A DNA stretch of 64,000 nucleotides from Alteripontixanthobacter muriae (GCF_013336795.1 NZ_JAAFZT010000035.1:329026-393025), one strand, 5' to 3'. Positions 9,845-20,429 are shown, counted from the first letter of the stretch. Numbers and translations: made by a program. Notes: generated by a model from the letters alone, not told the origin.

Positions 9845-10129
9845 ATGCGTAAGATCATTTTCGCCGCTGCTGCTGCCGGTGCCGCTCTGTCGCTCTCCGC
9901 TTGCTCGGAAGGCACGGAAGAATCCGCTGAACTGACCACCGAAAACGCAATGGCCGATACCGAAGCCAATGTCGAAGCTCTCGGTGCGGAAACCGAAGCA
10001 CTCGGCACCGAAGCTGCCATGGAAACCGAAGCCGCTGTTGACGGCGTCGCCATGGAAGCCGACACGGCCGCTGCTGAAGTCGAAGGCGACCTGCAGAACG
10101 AAACCACTGCCGAAGCGCAGATGGACTGA
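9845..10129 (+). CDS. small acidic Ala/Glu-rich lipoprotein
   Basis: 94 residues. The signal MRKIIFAAAAAGAALSLSAC ends in a lipobox with the modified Cys at 20. The mature part is almost entirely Glu, Ala, Thr and Asp, with repeated TEA/ETEA units and no aromatic residues, so it is probably extended or disordered in the periplasm. AAGGA lies 8 bases before the ATG. A strong intrinsic terminator follows 27 bases after the stop, so the gene is monocistronic. No family recognised. A similarly built 84-residue acidic lipoprotein is at 21447-21701. The role is unknown; structural or ion-binding functions are guesses. Confidence 0.8.
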   Translation: MRKIIFAAAAAGAALSLSACSEGTEESAELTTENAMADTEANVEALGAETEALGTEAAMETEAAVDGVAMEADTAAAEVEGDLQNETTAEAQMD

Positions 10130-10155
10130 TCGTTCGAACTCGTTTCGAATTGGAA

Positions 10156-10185
10156 AGGGCGGTGCCAATGGCACCGCCCTTTTTC
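10156..10185 (+). terminator. intrinsic terminator after the acidic lipoprotein
   Basis: A perfect 11-bp stem (10156-10166 with 10170-10180), a 3-base loop and a run of Ts on the plus strand. It may also serve the convergent beta-lactamase-like gene, since the minus strand reads the same hairpin followed by TTT. Confidence 0.85.
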
Positions 10186-10237
10186 TTTGCTCAGCAGAAA
10201 TCCGGAAGCCGGGCGTAATGGCCGCCCGGTCCGCCGA

Positions 10238-11263
10238 TCAATAAGCTGCGGTAACCCAGTTCCGTCCGTCCGACTTGGCATAGCCGTCGTAAAGCGCCCG
10301 GGCGATCTCTGCGATCTTGCTTTCGCGCGCAGGCCGCGATCCCTGGCCCGTGACATAGATGGCGAGGGCGATTGCACGCCCGTCCGGGGTATGAATGATG
10401 CCGATGTCGCTGGAGGTGTTGTTCAACGAGCCTGTCTTGTGCTTCACCTGCGCGGAAGCGGGCAGCAGAGCAGGGATACGGCGCTTGCCTGTGCGGCACC
10501 GCTCCATTGCGCCGAGAATGACCCGGCGGCTTGAATTGTTCAGCCAGCGGCCCTGATAAAGGCCTGCCAGCAGTTTCGTCATCGTCGCCGGAGTGGCGCT
10601 GTCGCGGATGTCGACGGCTTTGGCAGGATCGATCTCCCCATCGTCTCGCACGAGAGTCGCGATGTCGCGGGTCAGGTTGAAGCCGTCGAGACCGGCCCTG
10701 CGTGCCCAGTCATTCACCTTTGCCGGGCCGCCGACCGCTGCCAGCAGGGCATCGGTTGCCGGATTGCTGCTACGCGTGATCATGATCTCGATGAGTTCCG
10801 AGGCCGCCATGCTCTGACCGCGGGTCACAGGGGCGACATCGCTCGAAAAAGCACGCGAGCGGACCGGGATCATGAGCGGAAAGCGGCTGTTCAGTGACCA
10901 GCGGCCTTGCTCCACCCCTTCCATAAAGGTTGCAGCGATCGCGATCTTGCTGGTGCTGGCCATGGGGAAGCTCTGATCACCAAGGATCGAAATCTGCTGG
11001 CCGGACGCTAGATCCACTGCCGCCACACCGATCCTGCCGTCCTGCCCATCGGCAATCGCGGCGATTTGCCGTTCGAATGGCGAATCATACCCGGCGGTGA
11101 AATCGCGCGGGGCGCGCTGTTCGGTGCCCAGAGTGGTATCGAACATCGCTTCGAGATTGACAGACGCGACGCGCTCCCGCGCCTGCGTCGCTGAGATTCC
11201 GGTCAGCGAGGCAGTGCCCAGTGCGAGTGCACCGAGCATGTTGGTGATTGTCTTCATTTTCAT
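10238..11263 (-). CDS. class A beta-lactamase-like serine hydrolase
   Basis: 341 residues with an N-terminal signal peptide ending near ATQA. The serine active-site motif STSK (Ser103, Lys106) matches S70-x-x-K73 of class A beta-lactamases; RSSNPATDALL gives S165-S-N167 in place of S-D-N; KHKTGS gives the K-T-G triad (Lys276). The omega-loop segment before DSATPATMTKLL does not show the ExxLN motif that carries the deacylating glutamate, and it appears rearranged with an insertion. The fold assignment is solid, but hydrolysis of beta-lactams is not assured; a penicillin-binding or other serine hydrolase role is possible. Starts at ATG 11263 or 11257 are both plausible. Convergent with the acidic lipoprotein. 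Confidence 0.85.
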   Translation of the reverse strand: MKMKTITNMLGALALGTASLTGISATQARERVASVNLEAMFDTTLGTEQRAPRDFTAGYDSPFERQIAAIADGQDGRIGVAAVDLASGQQISILGDQSFPMASTSKIAIAATFMEGVEQGRWSLNSRFPLMIPVRSRAFSSDVAPVTRGQSMAASELIEIMITRSSNPATDALLAAVGGPAKVNDWARRAGLDGFNLTRDIATLVRDDGEIDPAKAVDIRDSATPATMTKLLAGLYQGRWLNNSSRRVILGAMERCRTGKRRIPALLPASAQVKHKTGSLNNTSSDIGIIHTPDGRAIALAIYVTGQGSRPARESKIAEIARALYDGYAKSDGRNWVTAAY

Positions 11264-11419
11264 GCGCTTACCCTACCGCCCTCATGGTTTGCATTTCCTT
11301 AACAGAAGCAAAGGCTATCCCGGCAATGTGGCACGCAAAGGGCTGGCGCGGCAAGATGTTCCATGATCGGGACGAAATCGATCACCGCGCCAGTCGTAAT
11401 CCTGATGTCGGCAAGTGAC

Positions 11420-11827
11420 CTATTCGGCGCTGATCGCCTTCTCGATGCGATCGGTCGTTTCGCCTGTCATGGTCTTGGCGATTTCGCCGCACAGCCTGTT
11501 CTTCAATTCGACATGGTAGTGCCGCCGCATTTCACCCAAGGTCTTGGGGTCGGCGATGACGAGCAGGTCGTCGATGTCGCCGGCAATAGCCTTTGCATTC
11601 AACCATTCGGCCGCGGCCGCACCATGCGCAAGCTCGTTCAGATCGGTCGCTCCGGTCTGCTGGCTCGATTCGTCCTGATGCTTCACGCCGGCGCTGAAAT
11701 TCGTGACTTCGAGCGAGGGCTTGGCTTCGTGCTGCAGTTTGGGTTCGAAGGGTTGTCCGTGATTGCGCATGACGAGGAAGCGTTCGCCATCGACGATTGC
11801 GACATGGGCCTTGTGCGGCAATTTCAT
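11420..11827 (-). CDS. host attachment (AtsE/baeRF) family protein
   Basis: 135 residues starting MKLPHKAHVAIVDGERFLV at ATG 11825-11827, with GGAGA upstream. The N-terminal strand VAIVDGERFLVMRNHG and C-terminal DLLVIADPKTLGEMRRHYH match the family called host attachment protein or protein required for attachment to host cells, which is related to the archaeal/eukaryotic release-factor-like baeRF group. It is cytoplasmic, with no signal peptide. The family name comes from a plant-attachment phenotype, and the biochemical function is not settled. It lies 75 bases downstream of two transglutaminase genes on the same strand. Confidence 0.85.
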   Translation of the reverse strand: MKLPHKAHVAIVDGERFLVMRNHGQPFEPKLQHEAKPSLEVTNFSAGVKHQDESSQQTGATDLNELAHGAAAAEWLNAKAIAGDIDDLLVIADPKTLGEMRRHYHVELKNRLCGEIAKTMTGETTDRIEKAISAE

Positions 11828-11902
11828 AAATTGGGGTCTCCGTCTGTTATGATACTGTTGCGACAACGGACGTACCTGCGAAATGTGCCGGAACTGCGCC
11901 GG

Positions 11903-12772
11903 TCAGGCAGTCTCGCGGGCAGATTGGGATAGCGCCGTTTCACTTGGCGAACGGGTCAGGTCGGTGCCTGCGACCTCGTCGGTGTGCACTTCGAACCTGG
12001 CGAGCCGGGCCGAGCCGAAGGCGGTCGTCAATGCGGCATCCGTGGCATCACGCCCTCTCGCCATGACAATGCGCGCGATCCGCGGCGTGTTGTGCCGCGC
12101 ATCGAAAGTGTACCACCGGCCATCCAGCCAGGCTTCGAACCAGGCGGAAAAATCCATGTGCGCGTCGATGGGATCGATACCGATGTCGCCGAGGTAGCCG
12201 GTGCAATAGCGCGCGGGAATGTTCGCGGCGCGGCAGAGGGTGATCGCCAGATGAGCGAAGTCGCGGCAGACCCCGTAGCGTTCGTCGAAAGCCGATCGGG
12301 CGGTATGGTCGGTGCTGGCCTTCATGTAATCGAACCTGATGCGTTCATGGGCCGCATCGACCAGCGCCTGTACCCGCGCCCAGCCGGGTTCGGCCTTGCG
12401 CGCGATCTCCCATGATTCATTTGCCAGTTTCGATACTTCGCAATAGCGGCTTGCCAGCAGGAACGGCAAAACCTCGTCGGGGAGATCCTCGATGTTCTGC
12501 TGCACGGCATCGGGGTTCACTTCATCGGGGGTGCCGGTATCTTCGATGACGAAATCGGTGCGCAAGGTAATGCCGCCCGCCGGTATGATCAGGCGCGTGG
12601 CGACATTGCCGAAATTATCGATGAAGGTGCGATGCGGGACGTGCGGATCGGTCTGCAACACTTCGGGCGTGCGCAGGTCCTTTTGCCGTTCGGGCCGGAC
12701 GTGCAGCAGGGCAAGCAGCGGCACCTCCGTATCTGTCTCGAAGCTGATGTCGAAGCCGGTGCGGATCAGCAT
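11903..12772 (-). CDS. transglutaminase-like family protein (second of a tandem pair)
   Basis: 289 residues. An N-terminal beta domain (FDISFETDTEVPLLALLHVRP) is followed by a papain-like transglutaminase core with Cys in YGVCRDFAH, His in DAHMDFSAWFEAW and Asp in WYTFDARHN, so the triad is intact. There is no signal peptide. Members of this bacterial group are cytoplasmic thiol enzymes, probably proteases or amidases; substrates are unknown. The start ATG (12770-12772) overlaps the stop of the upstream transglutaminase by 7 bases, so the two are translationally coupled. The C-terminal 40 residues are Ser/Thr-rich and probably flexible. Confidence 0.88.
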   Translation of the reverse strand: MLIRTGFDISFETDTEVPLLALLHVRPERQKDLRTPEVLQTDPHVPHRTFIDNFGNVATRLIIPAGGITLRTDFVIEDTGTPDEVNPDAVQQNIEDLPDEVLPFLLASRYCEVSKLANESWEIARKAEPGWARVQALVDAAHERIRFDYMKASTDHTARSAFDERYGVCRDFAHLAITLCRAANIPARYCTGYLGDIGIDPIDAHMDFSAWFEAWLDGRWYTFDARHNTPRIARIVMARGRDATDAALTTAFGSARLARFEVHTDEVAGTDLTRSPSETALSQSARETA

Positions 12773-13707
12773 GCGGCAGTTTCCTCGGTCGCATGGGCCG
12801 TGATCTGGCCGGTGGGATCAGTACCGCCAGTTGAAGCGACAAGATGCTTGATCTCGACCTCGACCTCCATGTCGATCTGGCTGCCCCGGACGCCCCGCCA
12901 GGTCCCCGACAAAGGCGTCGCCTGCACAGGATCGCGGGCCACGGCTACGCGGACCAGCCCCTGATTTCCGACAATGCCATTGGTCGGGTCGAATTCGATC
13001 CAGCCGGAACCCGGCAGGAAGACGCGCAGCCACGCGTGGGTGGAATGGCCACCGATCCGCGCATCCGCTTCGCTCGGCTGATAGAGATAGCCCGAAACGA
13101 AGCGCGCAGCGAAGCCCAGCGCCCGTACCGCTTCCATCATCAGGACGGCATAATCGCGGCAGGTTCCGCTGCGCGACTTCAGAGTGGTCGACGGTGGCTG
13201 AATGCCTTTGTCCTCGCGCCTGTTGTAATCGAACTCCGCCTTTATGCTGCGGGTCATCCCCGTCAGCAGGTCCAGAGTATCGGTACCGCCATCGGATTTG
13301 AGGAAGGACCGCGCCCAGCTGTCGAGCTTCCGGTCCTGATCGGGGTATTTGCGCTCGATTGATCGCAGCAGGTCGGGCATATCCTCCGCCGAATAGGTGA
13401 ACGGATAGCGCGCTGCATAGGGTTCAACGGCGATTTCTTCAGGCGCGGTCGGCCGGTGGTCGACCTCTGCATGCCCGCGTATCTCCAGCATATCTGCGCG
13501 CTTGTCGAAACAGGCTATGGCGACGGCGTTGCCGAATACGTCCTGCAGCCAGCGCTGGGACGAGGGCGCCGGATCGATTTGCAGCGACGCGATGAGCAGT
13601 CGCTGGTCGTAACTTTCACGCGGGCGCACCAGGATGCGATGCTCGCCGAAAGCCACGTCCCGGCGGTAACGATAACGGGTTACATGATTGATCGAGACGG
13701 TCGGCAT
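12766..13707 (-). CDS. transglutaminase-like family protein (first of a tandem pair)
   Basis: 313 residues from ATG 13705-13707 (MPTVSINHVTRYRYRR). The N-terminal domain with RYRYRRDVAFGEHRILVRPRE is the bacterial transglutaminase N-terminal region; the catalytic core has Cys in SRSGTCRDYAVLM, His in GHSTHAWLRVF and Asp in WIEFDPTNG. It is probably cytoplasmic. A TTG start 45 bases upstream (13752) is possible, but ATG gives the usual N-terminus. It differs enough from its downstream neighbour that the two are probably distinct subfamilies, not a recent duplication. First gene of a run that continues with 11903-12772 and perhaps 11420-11827. Confidence 0.88.
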   Translation of the reverse strand: MPTVSINHVTRYRYRRDVAFGEHRILVRPRESYDQRLLIASLQIDPAPSSQRWLQDVFGNAVAIACFDKRADMLEIRGHAEVDHRPTAPEEIAVEPYAARYPFTYSAEDMPDLLRSIERKYPDQDRKLDSWARSFLKSDGGTDTLDLLTGMTRSIKAEFDYNRREDKGIQPPSTTLKSRSGTCRDYAVLMMEAVRALGFAARFVSGYLYQPSEADARIGGHSTHAWLRVFLPGSGWIEFDPTNGIVGNQGLVRVAVARDPVQATPLSGTWRGVRGSQIDMEVEVEIKHLVASTGGTDPTGQITAHATEETAAC

Positions 13708-13791
13708 CGGCTGGGCAAGATCCTCCGGCCACTCAACCTTTACGGGCTGCAAACGGGTCCGAGAAAAAGCGCGTGCACTTTCGCCATCATG

Positions 13792-13824
13792 AAAAAGGGT
13801 CCGGAGGATTGCTCCCCCGGACCC
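13792..13824 (-). terminator. intrinsic terminator of the groESL operon
   Basis: On the minus strand an 8-bp stem (GGGTCCGG with CCGGACCC) closes a 12-base loop and is followed by five Ts, about 28 bases after the groL stop. Confidence 0.85.
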
Positions 13825-13852
13825 GCGTACGTTGGTCGTGAATGACGTGTGC

Positions 13853-15559
<1,707 letters not shown>

Positions 15560-15566
15560 TCAGGGC

Positions 15567-15854
15567 TCAGCCCATGATTCCCATGATGTCGCTTTCCTTC
15601 ATGATCAGCAGGTCTTCGCCGTCCAGCTTGACCTCGGTGCCCGACCACTTGCCGAACAGAACGCGGTCGCCCGCCTTCACGTCCAGCGGCGTGACCGTGC
15701 CGTCTTCGGCCTTGGCGCCCGAACCCACCGAGACGATTTCGCCTTCGCTGGGCTTTTCCTTGGCGCTGTCGGGGATGATGATGCCACCGGCGGTCTTTTC
15801 GTCAGCTTCGATGCGACGGACCAGAACCCGGTCGTGCAGAGGGCGAAATGCCAT
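15567..15854 (-). CDS. groS: 10 kDa co-chaperonin GroES
   Basis: 95 residues, [20 protein letters not shown]. It contains the mobile loop [15 protein letters not shown] that contacts GroEL and the roof loop segment; the length is normal for bacteria. It caps the GroEL ring. AAGGAAGG lies 8 bases before the ATG. The first gene of the operon; the promoter and CIRCE operator lie 40-100 bases upstream. Confidence 0.99.
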   Translation of the reverse strand: MAFRPLHDRVLVRRIEADEKTAGGIIIPDSAKEKPSEGEIVSVGSGAKAEDGTVTPLDVKAGDRVLFGKWSGTEVKLDGEDLLIMKESDIMGIMG

Positions 15855-15893
15855 ATCGTTGACCTTCCTTGCTTTGTTGAATGAATATCAGCT

Positions 15894-15920
15894 TTGGCAC
15901 TCTCGCCATGAGAGTGCCAA
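15894..15920 (-). promoter_or_regulatory. CIRCE operator (HrcA site) of groESL
   Basis: Perfect inverted repeat TTGGCACTC, nine spacer bases, GAGTGCCAA. This is the classic HrcA repressor target, placed at the expected transcription start and in the leader of groS. It implies heat-shock control through HrcA, whose gene is not in this window. Confidence 0.95.
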
Positions 15921-15927
15921 CAGCAGG

Positions 15928-15956
15928 CATATGGTTGCGACCCACATGGGCGTCAA
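15928..15956 (-). promoter_or_regulatory. groESL promoter
   Basis: On the minus strand TTGACG (15956-15951) and CATATG (15933-15928) are 17 bases apart, placing transcription start at about 15921, directly against the CIRCE repeat. The position fits a housekeeping-sigma promoter repressed by HrcA. Confidence 0.65.
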
Positions 15957-15991
15957 CAGGGAAGAACCAAGATTTTTATCGCTGCGCCGTT

Positions 15992-17404
15992 TCAGTTTTG
16001 CGGCAGCAGCCCCAGCGCCGCGCGGCGGGTCCAGCGAAGGGTGAGGAACACGGCTGCTACCGCCAGTCCTGTGGCGAGGCCGATCCAGACGCCCGTGCCT
16101 TCCAGCGGTGTGGACAGGCCCAGCCAGATCGCGACCGAATAGCCCGCTGCCCAATAGCTGAGCACGGCGATCACCATCGGCACGCGCGTATCCTGCAAAC
16201 CGCGAAGATTGCCCGCGGCTACCGCCTGCGCCGCGTCGACCAGCTGGAAGATCGCCGCCCACAGCAGATATTGCACTGCAAAGCCGACCAGCGCCGCGTT
16301 CCTCGGCAATTGCGGATCGACATAGAGCGACAGCACGAAATGGGGCGCGAACAGCATGATTGATGCAGTGACGCCGCTGAACACCACGGCAATGCCCATC
16401 GCCACCCACCCGGCGCGGTGAATGCCGCCCGCATCACGTGCGCCGAAATGATAGCCGACGCGAATGGTCGCTGCCTGCCCGATGCCAAAGGGTATCTGGA
16501 AGGCGAGGCTGGCGATCTGCAGCGCTATGGTGTGGCCGGCGAGTTCGGAAGGGCCGATCCGTCCCATCAGGAAGGCAGCACCGGAGAATAGTCCCGCCTC
16601 GGCCAGAATGGTGAGCGCGATCGGCGTACCGATCCGCGTGATCTCGCGCAGGCGGCTCCATTTGTGGCGCCACCAGTTTCCCAAGATTCGATAGCGCGAC
16701 AGCCGCCGGTCGGTCTGGATGGCGATGACATAGGACACAAGGATGAAGACCGAAGTCACCACGCTGGCGAGGGCGGAGCCTTCGAGCCCCAGCGCGGGTG
16801 CGCCCAGATTACCGAACACGAAGGCGTAATTGGCGATCACGCTGACCCCTATCGCGACCGCGATGATGAGCGTGGCAAAGATCGGCCGGTCCAGCGTCGA
16901 GACGAAGATACGCAACACGTTGGCAATGATCATCGGCAGCATGGCCCACATGATGACGTCCATGAAAGATCCGGCCATGGCGGAAATCACCGGGTCCTGC
17001 CCTGCCAGCAGCATCAGCCGTTCTGCCTGCGAACACGCCGCCATGCCGAACAGGCCCGCAGCCACCGCGAGCCACAGCCCCATGCGGACGCTGCGGCGCA
17101 CCTCGCGCACGGCATGGCTGCGCCGCCCCAATTCCGCGGCGATCAGCGGCGCGACGGCGCCGGTCAGGCCGGACAATGCCCAGAGCAGAAGGCCGAAGAT
17201 GGCAATGGCCAGACTGCTTGCGGCCAGCGCCTGTTCGCCAAGTCGCGCAACGAAGATGACATCCACGGCATGAACCAGCATCTGCAACAGATTCGCGGCG
17301 GCCAGGGGCCAGGCCAGCCGCATCGTCGCGCGAAATTCCCGGCGCCACGGATTGGACACCGGCTTCGCCCCAGGAGCGCGGCTGATGGTTGCAGGATTGT
17401 TCAT
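15992..17404 (-). CDS. MATE family efflux transporter
   Basis: 470 residues from ATG 17402-17404 (MNNPATISRAPG). About twelve hydrophobic segments in two halves; the segment RATMRLAWPLAAANLLQML near the N-terminus and the internal repeat are typical of MATE proteins, which export cationic drugs or toxins by H+ or Na+ antiport in the inner membrane. An upstream extension of 29 codons is hydrophilic and unlike the family. Convergent neighbour of nothing on its 3' side apart from the groESL control region; divergent from the PagL-like gene. Confidence 0.92.
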   Translation of the reverse strand: MNNPATISRAPGAKPVSNPWRREFRATMRLAWPLAAANLLQMLVHAVDVIFVARLGEQALAASSLAIAIFGLLLWALSGLTGAVAPLIAAELGRRSHAVREVRRSVRMGLWLAVAAGLFGMAACSQAERLMLLAGQDPVISAMAGSFMDVIMWAMLPMIIANVLRIFVSTLDRPIFATLIIAVAIGVSVIANYAFVFGNLGAPALGLEGSALASVVTSVFILVSYVIAIQTDRRLSRYRILGNWWRHKWSRLREITRIGTPIALTILAEAGLFSGAAFLMGRIGPSELAGHTIALQIASLAFQIPFGIGQAATIRVGYHFGARDAGGIHRAGWVAMGIAVVFSGVTASIMLFAPHFVLSLYVDPQLPRNAALVGFAVQYLLWAAIFQLVDAAQAVAAGNLRGLQDTRVPMVIAVLSYWAAGYSVAIWLGLSTPLEGTGVWIGLATGLAVAAVFLTLRWTRRAALGLLPQN

Positions 17405-17466
17405 CGCCGGCGCGCGATAGGGTGCATGCCGCGCCGGGGCAATCGCTTCAGCTTGCGGCGGCCTGC

Positions 17467-18072
17467 ATGGCGCTGCATAAACGCCTGCCATTCTTCGGAG
17501 TATTTGCCGTGTCGCGACCTTCCCGAATCTCTGGCCTGCGCTCCTTCACTTTGATTTCGATCTTCGGTTCGCTTGCCGCCGCAAATCCCGCCGCTGCCGG
17601 AGAAGTCTATGGCGGAATCTATGCCCATGCTGTCGACACCCCGTTCACCTTCGATACGGAAGAAGGCGGCGTCGACCTTCAGGCAGGCTATCGGTTCGAA
17701 CGGGCAGAGGCGCTCGCTTTCATCGGCAGCCCGGAGCCATATGTCTTCGCCTCGCTGAACAGCGAGGGGGATACGAATTTCGCAGGCGGCGGGCTCAGCT
17801 GGAAGATTGCGGCAGGCCCGGTCTATCTCCGGCCCGGCATCGGCCTCGTCATTCATGACGCGCCCGATTTCCGAATAGATCGTAACAACGAATTTCGGAC
17901 GGATCTCGGCAGCCGCATCCTGTTCGAGCCGGAGATTGCCATCGGAACCGCTGTTAGCGAACGTTGGAGCGTGGAGGCGAGCTGGGTGCACATCAGCAAT
18001 GCGCGCCTGTTCAATTCGGAGCAGAACCCCGGCATCGACACCATCGGAATCCGACTGAACTACGCCCTCTAG
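17467..18072 (+). CDS. PagL-like lipid A 3-O-deacylase / acyloxyacyl hydrolase
   Basis: 201 residues with a signal peptide (hydrophobic stretch FTLISIFGSLAAANPAAAGE) and a predicted small outer-membrane beta-barrel. The C-terminal motif SWVHISNARLF carries the His-x-Ser catalytic dyad of PagL, followed by the usual NPGIDTIGIRL final strand. It would remove an acyl chain from lipid A in the outer membrane. ATG 17467 is used; a GTG at 17509 (VSRPSRIS) would give a shorter signal peptide and is also reasonable. Confidence 0.82.
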   Translation: MALHKRLPFFGVFAVSRPSRISGLRSFTLISIFGSLAAANPAAAGEVYGGIYAHAVDTPFTFDTEEGGVDLQAGYRFERAEALAFIGSPEPYVFASLNSEGDTNFAGGGLSWKIAAGPVYLRPGIGLVIHDAPDFRIDRNNEFRTDLGSRILFEPEIAIGTAVSERWSVEASWVHISNARLFNSEQNPGIDTIGIRLNYAL

Positions 18073-18159
18073 AGACCGCGATAGCTTTCCTGCCTATGCG
18101 CGGTGCTGCTGCGCTTCTATCTGCCGTACTGACACTGCCGATGGAAAAGGAATGGCGCA

Positions 18160-19926
18160 ATGGAACATGAAGGCGCCGGTTTCCTGCGAGACGGAGTATT
18201 GATGCTCGGCTTTGCGCTGGGTTTCGTGCTTCTTTTCCGGCGGCTGGGTCTCGGTGCCACGCTGGGATACCTTCTGGCGGGCTCGGTGGTTGGGCCGCAT
18301 GGCCTGGGTCTAGTCGGAAATGCCGAATCGATGCTTGGGTTCGCCGAGATCGGAATTATCCTTTTGCTGTTCATCGTCGGGCTCGAACTGGACCCGGCGC
18401 GGCTCTGGCGCATGAGGACGGCAATCTTCGGCATCGGTTTCGCTCAGGTCGCGGCCTGCGGGCTGGCGGTTGCGGCCTTCATACTTCTGGCGACGGACTT
18501 CCCCTTTGTCGCTGCGCTGGCGCTCGGACTGCCCCTTGGGCTGTCGTCCACGGCACAGGTGCTGCCGATGCTGCAATCTGCCGGGAGGCTGAGAACGCCG
18601 TTCGGGGAACGCGCCTTCGCGATCCTGCTGTTCCAGGACCTTTCGATCATCGTTCTGATCACGATTGTCGCCGCATTGAGCCTGAACCCGGCCGACGCGG
18701 ACGCGGCACCTGCTTGGCAACTCGTGCTGATGTCGGTGCTCACCGTGGGTGCATTGATCGCAGCAGGCCGCTTTCTGTTGCGCCCCTTGTTCCGTCTGAT
18801 CGGCAATCTGGGCGAACGCGAGATGTTCGTGGTGGCCGGACTGTTCACCGTTATCGCTGCCGCAGCTTTGATGGAATGGCTCGGCCTCTCGACCGCATTG
18901 GGGGCGTTCGTCGCAGGTGTGATGCTGGCTAACACACCTTATCGGCACGAGTTGGAAGCGGATATCGAACCTTTTCGCTCGATCCTGCTGGGCCTGTTCT
19001 TCCTCGCGGTCGGGATGATGCTGGATCTGGGCGCCATCGCCGAAAATCCGATCTTCGTCGTCGGCATGGCCGCCGGGCTGATTACGATAAAGGCGGCTAT
19101 CATCTTCGGCATCGGCCGGTTTGCAGGAATGGCCTGGCGGCCGGCATTGGCGCTCGGACTGCTGCTCAGCCAGGGCGGCGAGTTCGCCTTTGTCCTGTTC
19201 GCCCAGGCGCAACAGGGCCTGTTGATTGCCCCGGAAGTCGCCAGCCTGTTCGGCGCTATCGTCACCCTTTCCATGGCGACCACGCCATTCCTGATGATGG
19301 CAACCGCCCGTATCCGAAAACCCCGGCGGGGCAGCCAACAGCGGGAGGCACCGGAGGGAGGCACGGCAAAGGCGATCGTCGTCGGCTACGGGCGATTCGG
19401 CCAGACCGTCGCGCAGATGCTGCTGGGGCATGGCGCAACGATCACGCTGGTGGACCGGAACGTCGGCCAGATCGACCTGGCGGGCGATTTTGGATCGAAA
19501 GTCTATTTTGGCGATGGTACCAGGATCGATCTGCTGCGACAGGCCGGTGCGGGTGAGGCGGACATGATCCTGTTCTGCATGGACGGCGACCAGATCGGCA
19601 ACACGATCCTGCATGGCGTGCGCACGGCTTTCCCCCAAACCAGCATAATGGTGCGGACCTTCGACCGCCGATCAATGCTGCGGATCAAGGCTGCGCCTGT
19701 AGATTTCATCGTGCGCGAAGTGCGGGAATCGGCCATCGCCATGGGGCGCGCGGCGCTTGCCAGCATGGGCGTGGACGCGAACGGCGTGGATGAAGTCGAA
19801 AGGCGCTTCCGGTCTATCGACATGGAGCGGATGGCCCGTCAGCATGAAGCCGATGATTTGAAGGCGGGGAGCGGTCTGGTGCACCAGGCAGCAGCGAGCG
19901 GCGCTGCGCCGGCGGAACCCGGTTGA
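18160..19926 (+). CDS. CPA2 family (Kef/YbaL-type) monovalent cation:proton antiporter with TrkA-N domain
   Basis: 588 residues. An N-terminal membrane domain of about twelve helices (to about residue 385) has the CPA2-type segments GYLLAGSVVGPHGLGL and LFIVGLELDP. The C-terminal Rossmann RCK/TrkA-N domain has the nucleotide-binding motif VVGYGRFGQTVAQML and acidic IDLAGDF / DGTRIDLLRQAG. It exchanges K+ or Na+ for H+ across the inner membrane, gated by NAD(H) or a related ligand. AAAAGGA precedes the ATG. A shared hairpin follows between it and rplL. Confidence 0.92.
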   Translation: MEHEGAGFLRDGVLMLGFALGFVLLFRRLGLGATLGYLLAGSVVGPHGLGLVGNAESMLGFAEIGIILLLFIVGLELDPARLWRMRTAIFGIGFAQVAACGLAVAAFILLATDFPFVAALALGLPLGLSSTAQVLPMLQSAGRLRTPFGERAFAILLFQDLSIIVLITIVAALSLNPADADAAPAWQLVLMSVLTVGALIAAGRFLLRPLFRLIGNLGEREMFVVAGLFTVIAAAALMEWLGLSTALGAFVAGVMLANTPYRHELEADIEPFRSILLGLFFLAVGMMLDLGAIAENPIFVVGMAAGLITIKAAIIFGIGRFAGMAWRPALALGLLLSQGGEFAFVLFAQAQQGLLIAPEVASLFGAIVTLSMATTPFLMMATARIRKPRRGSQQREAPEGGTAKAIVVGYGRFGQTVAQMLLGHGATITLVDRNVGQIDLAGDFGSKVYFGDGTRIDLLRQAGAGEADMILFCMDGDQIGNTILHGVRTAFPQTSIMVRTFDRRSMLRIKAAPVDFIVREVRESAIAMGRAALASMGVDANGVDEVERRFRSIDMERMARQHEADDLKAGSGLVHQAAASGAAPAEPG

Positions 19927-19965
19927 GAGAAGCTCGAACTGGCAGTGCGAGAGTGCAGGCAAAGG

Positions 19966-19993
19966 AAAAGGGCGGCGCCTTCCGGCACCGCCC
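19966..19993 (-). terminator. terminator of rplJL, possibly bidirectional
   Basis: On the minus strand a 10-bp stem (one G-U pair) closed by a GGAA tetraloop is followed by TTTTCC, about 60 bases after the rplL stop. The plus strand has the same hairpin with one mismatch and TTT, so it may also stop the antiporter transcript. Confidence 0.75.
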
Positions 19994-20054
19994 TTTCCTG
20001 GTGATCGCATGATGCGAAAACCGAAGCGTAAGCGCCCGTTGCCGGGCTGATCGC

Positions 20055-20429
20055 TTACTTCAGTTCGACGGTACCGCCGGCTGCTTCGATCTTGCCCTTG
20101 ATCTCTTCGGCTTCCGCCTTGTTCACGCCTTCCTTGATCGGCTTGGGCGCGCCTTCGACGAGGCCCTTGGCTTCGGTCAGGCCGAGACCCGTGATCGCAC
20201 GGACTTCCTTGATGACCTGGATCTTCTTGCCACCGTCGCCGGTCAGGATGACGTCGAATTCGTCCTTTTCTTCGGCTGCGGCTTCACCACCGCCAGCGGC
20301 GGGGCCGGCAACGGCGACAGCAGCAGCGGCAGAAACGCCCCACTCTTCTTCCAGTGCCTTGGCGAGTTCAGCCGCCTCGAGGACGGTCAGCTTCGAAAGT
20401 TCTTCAACAAGCTTGGCTACATCGGCCAT
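20055..20429 (-). CDS. rplL: 50S ribosomal protein L7/L12
   Basis: 124 residues from ATG 20427-20429 ([22 protein letters not shown]). N-terminal dimerisation helices, an Ala/Gly/Pro hinge (about 40-55) and the C-terminal factor-binding domain [22 protein letters not shown] are all present. It forms the ribosomal stalk that recruits GTPase factors. It lies 80 bases after rplJ on the minus strand. Unlike the canonical order, rpoBC does not follow; the next downstream element is a terminator. Confidence 0.99.
   Translation of the reverse strand: MADVAKLVEELSKLTVLEAAELAKALEEEWGVSAAAAVAVAGPAAGGGEAAAEEKDEFDVILTGDGGKKIQVIKEVRAITGLGLTEAKGLVEGAPKPIKEGVNKAEAEEIKGKIEAAGGTVELK

Noticed and set aside
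9845..10129. Possible fragment or pseudogene because of low complexity
   Set aside because: It has a proper lipoprotein signal, ribosome site and terminator, so it looks like an intact small gene.
11363..11932. Plus-strand frame opposite the host-attachment gene
   Set aside because: The minus-strand protein matches a known family over its length; the plus-strand product has no recognisable pattern.
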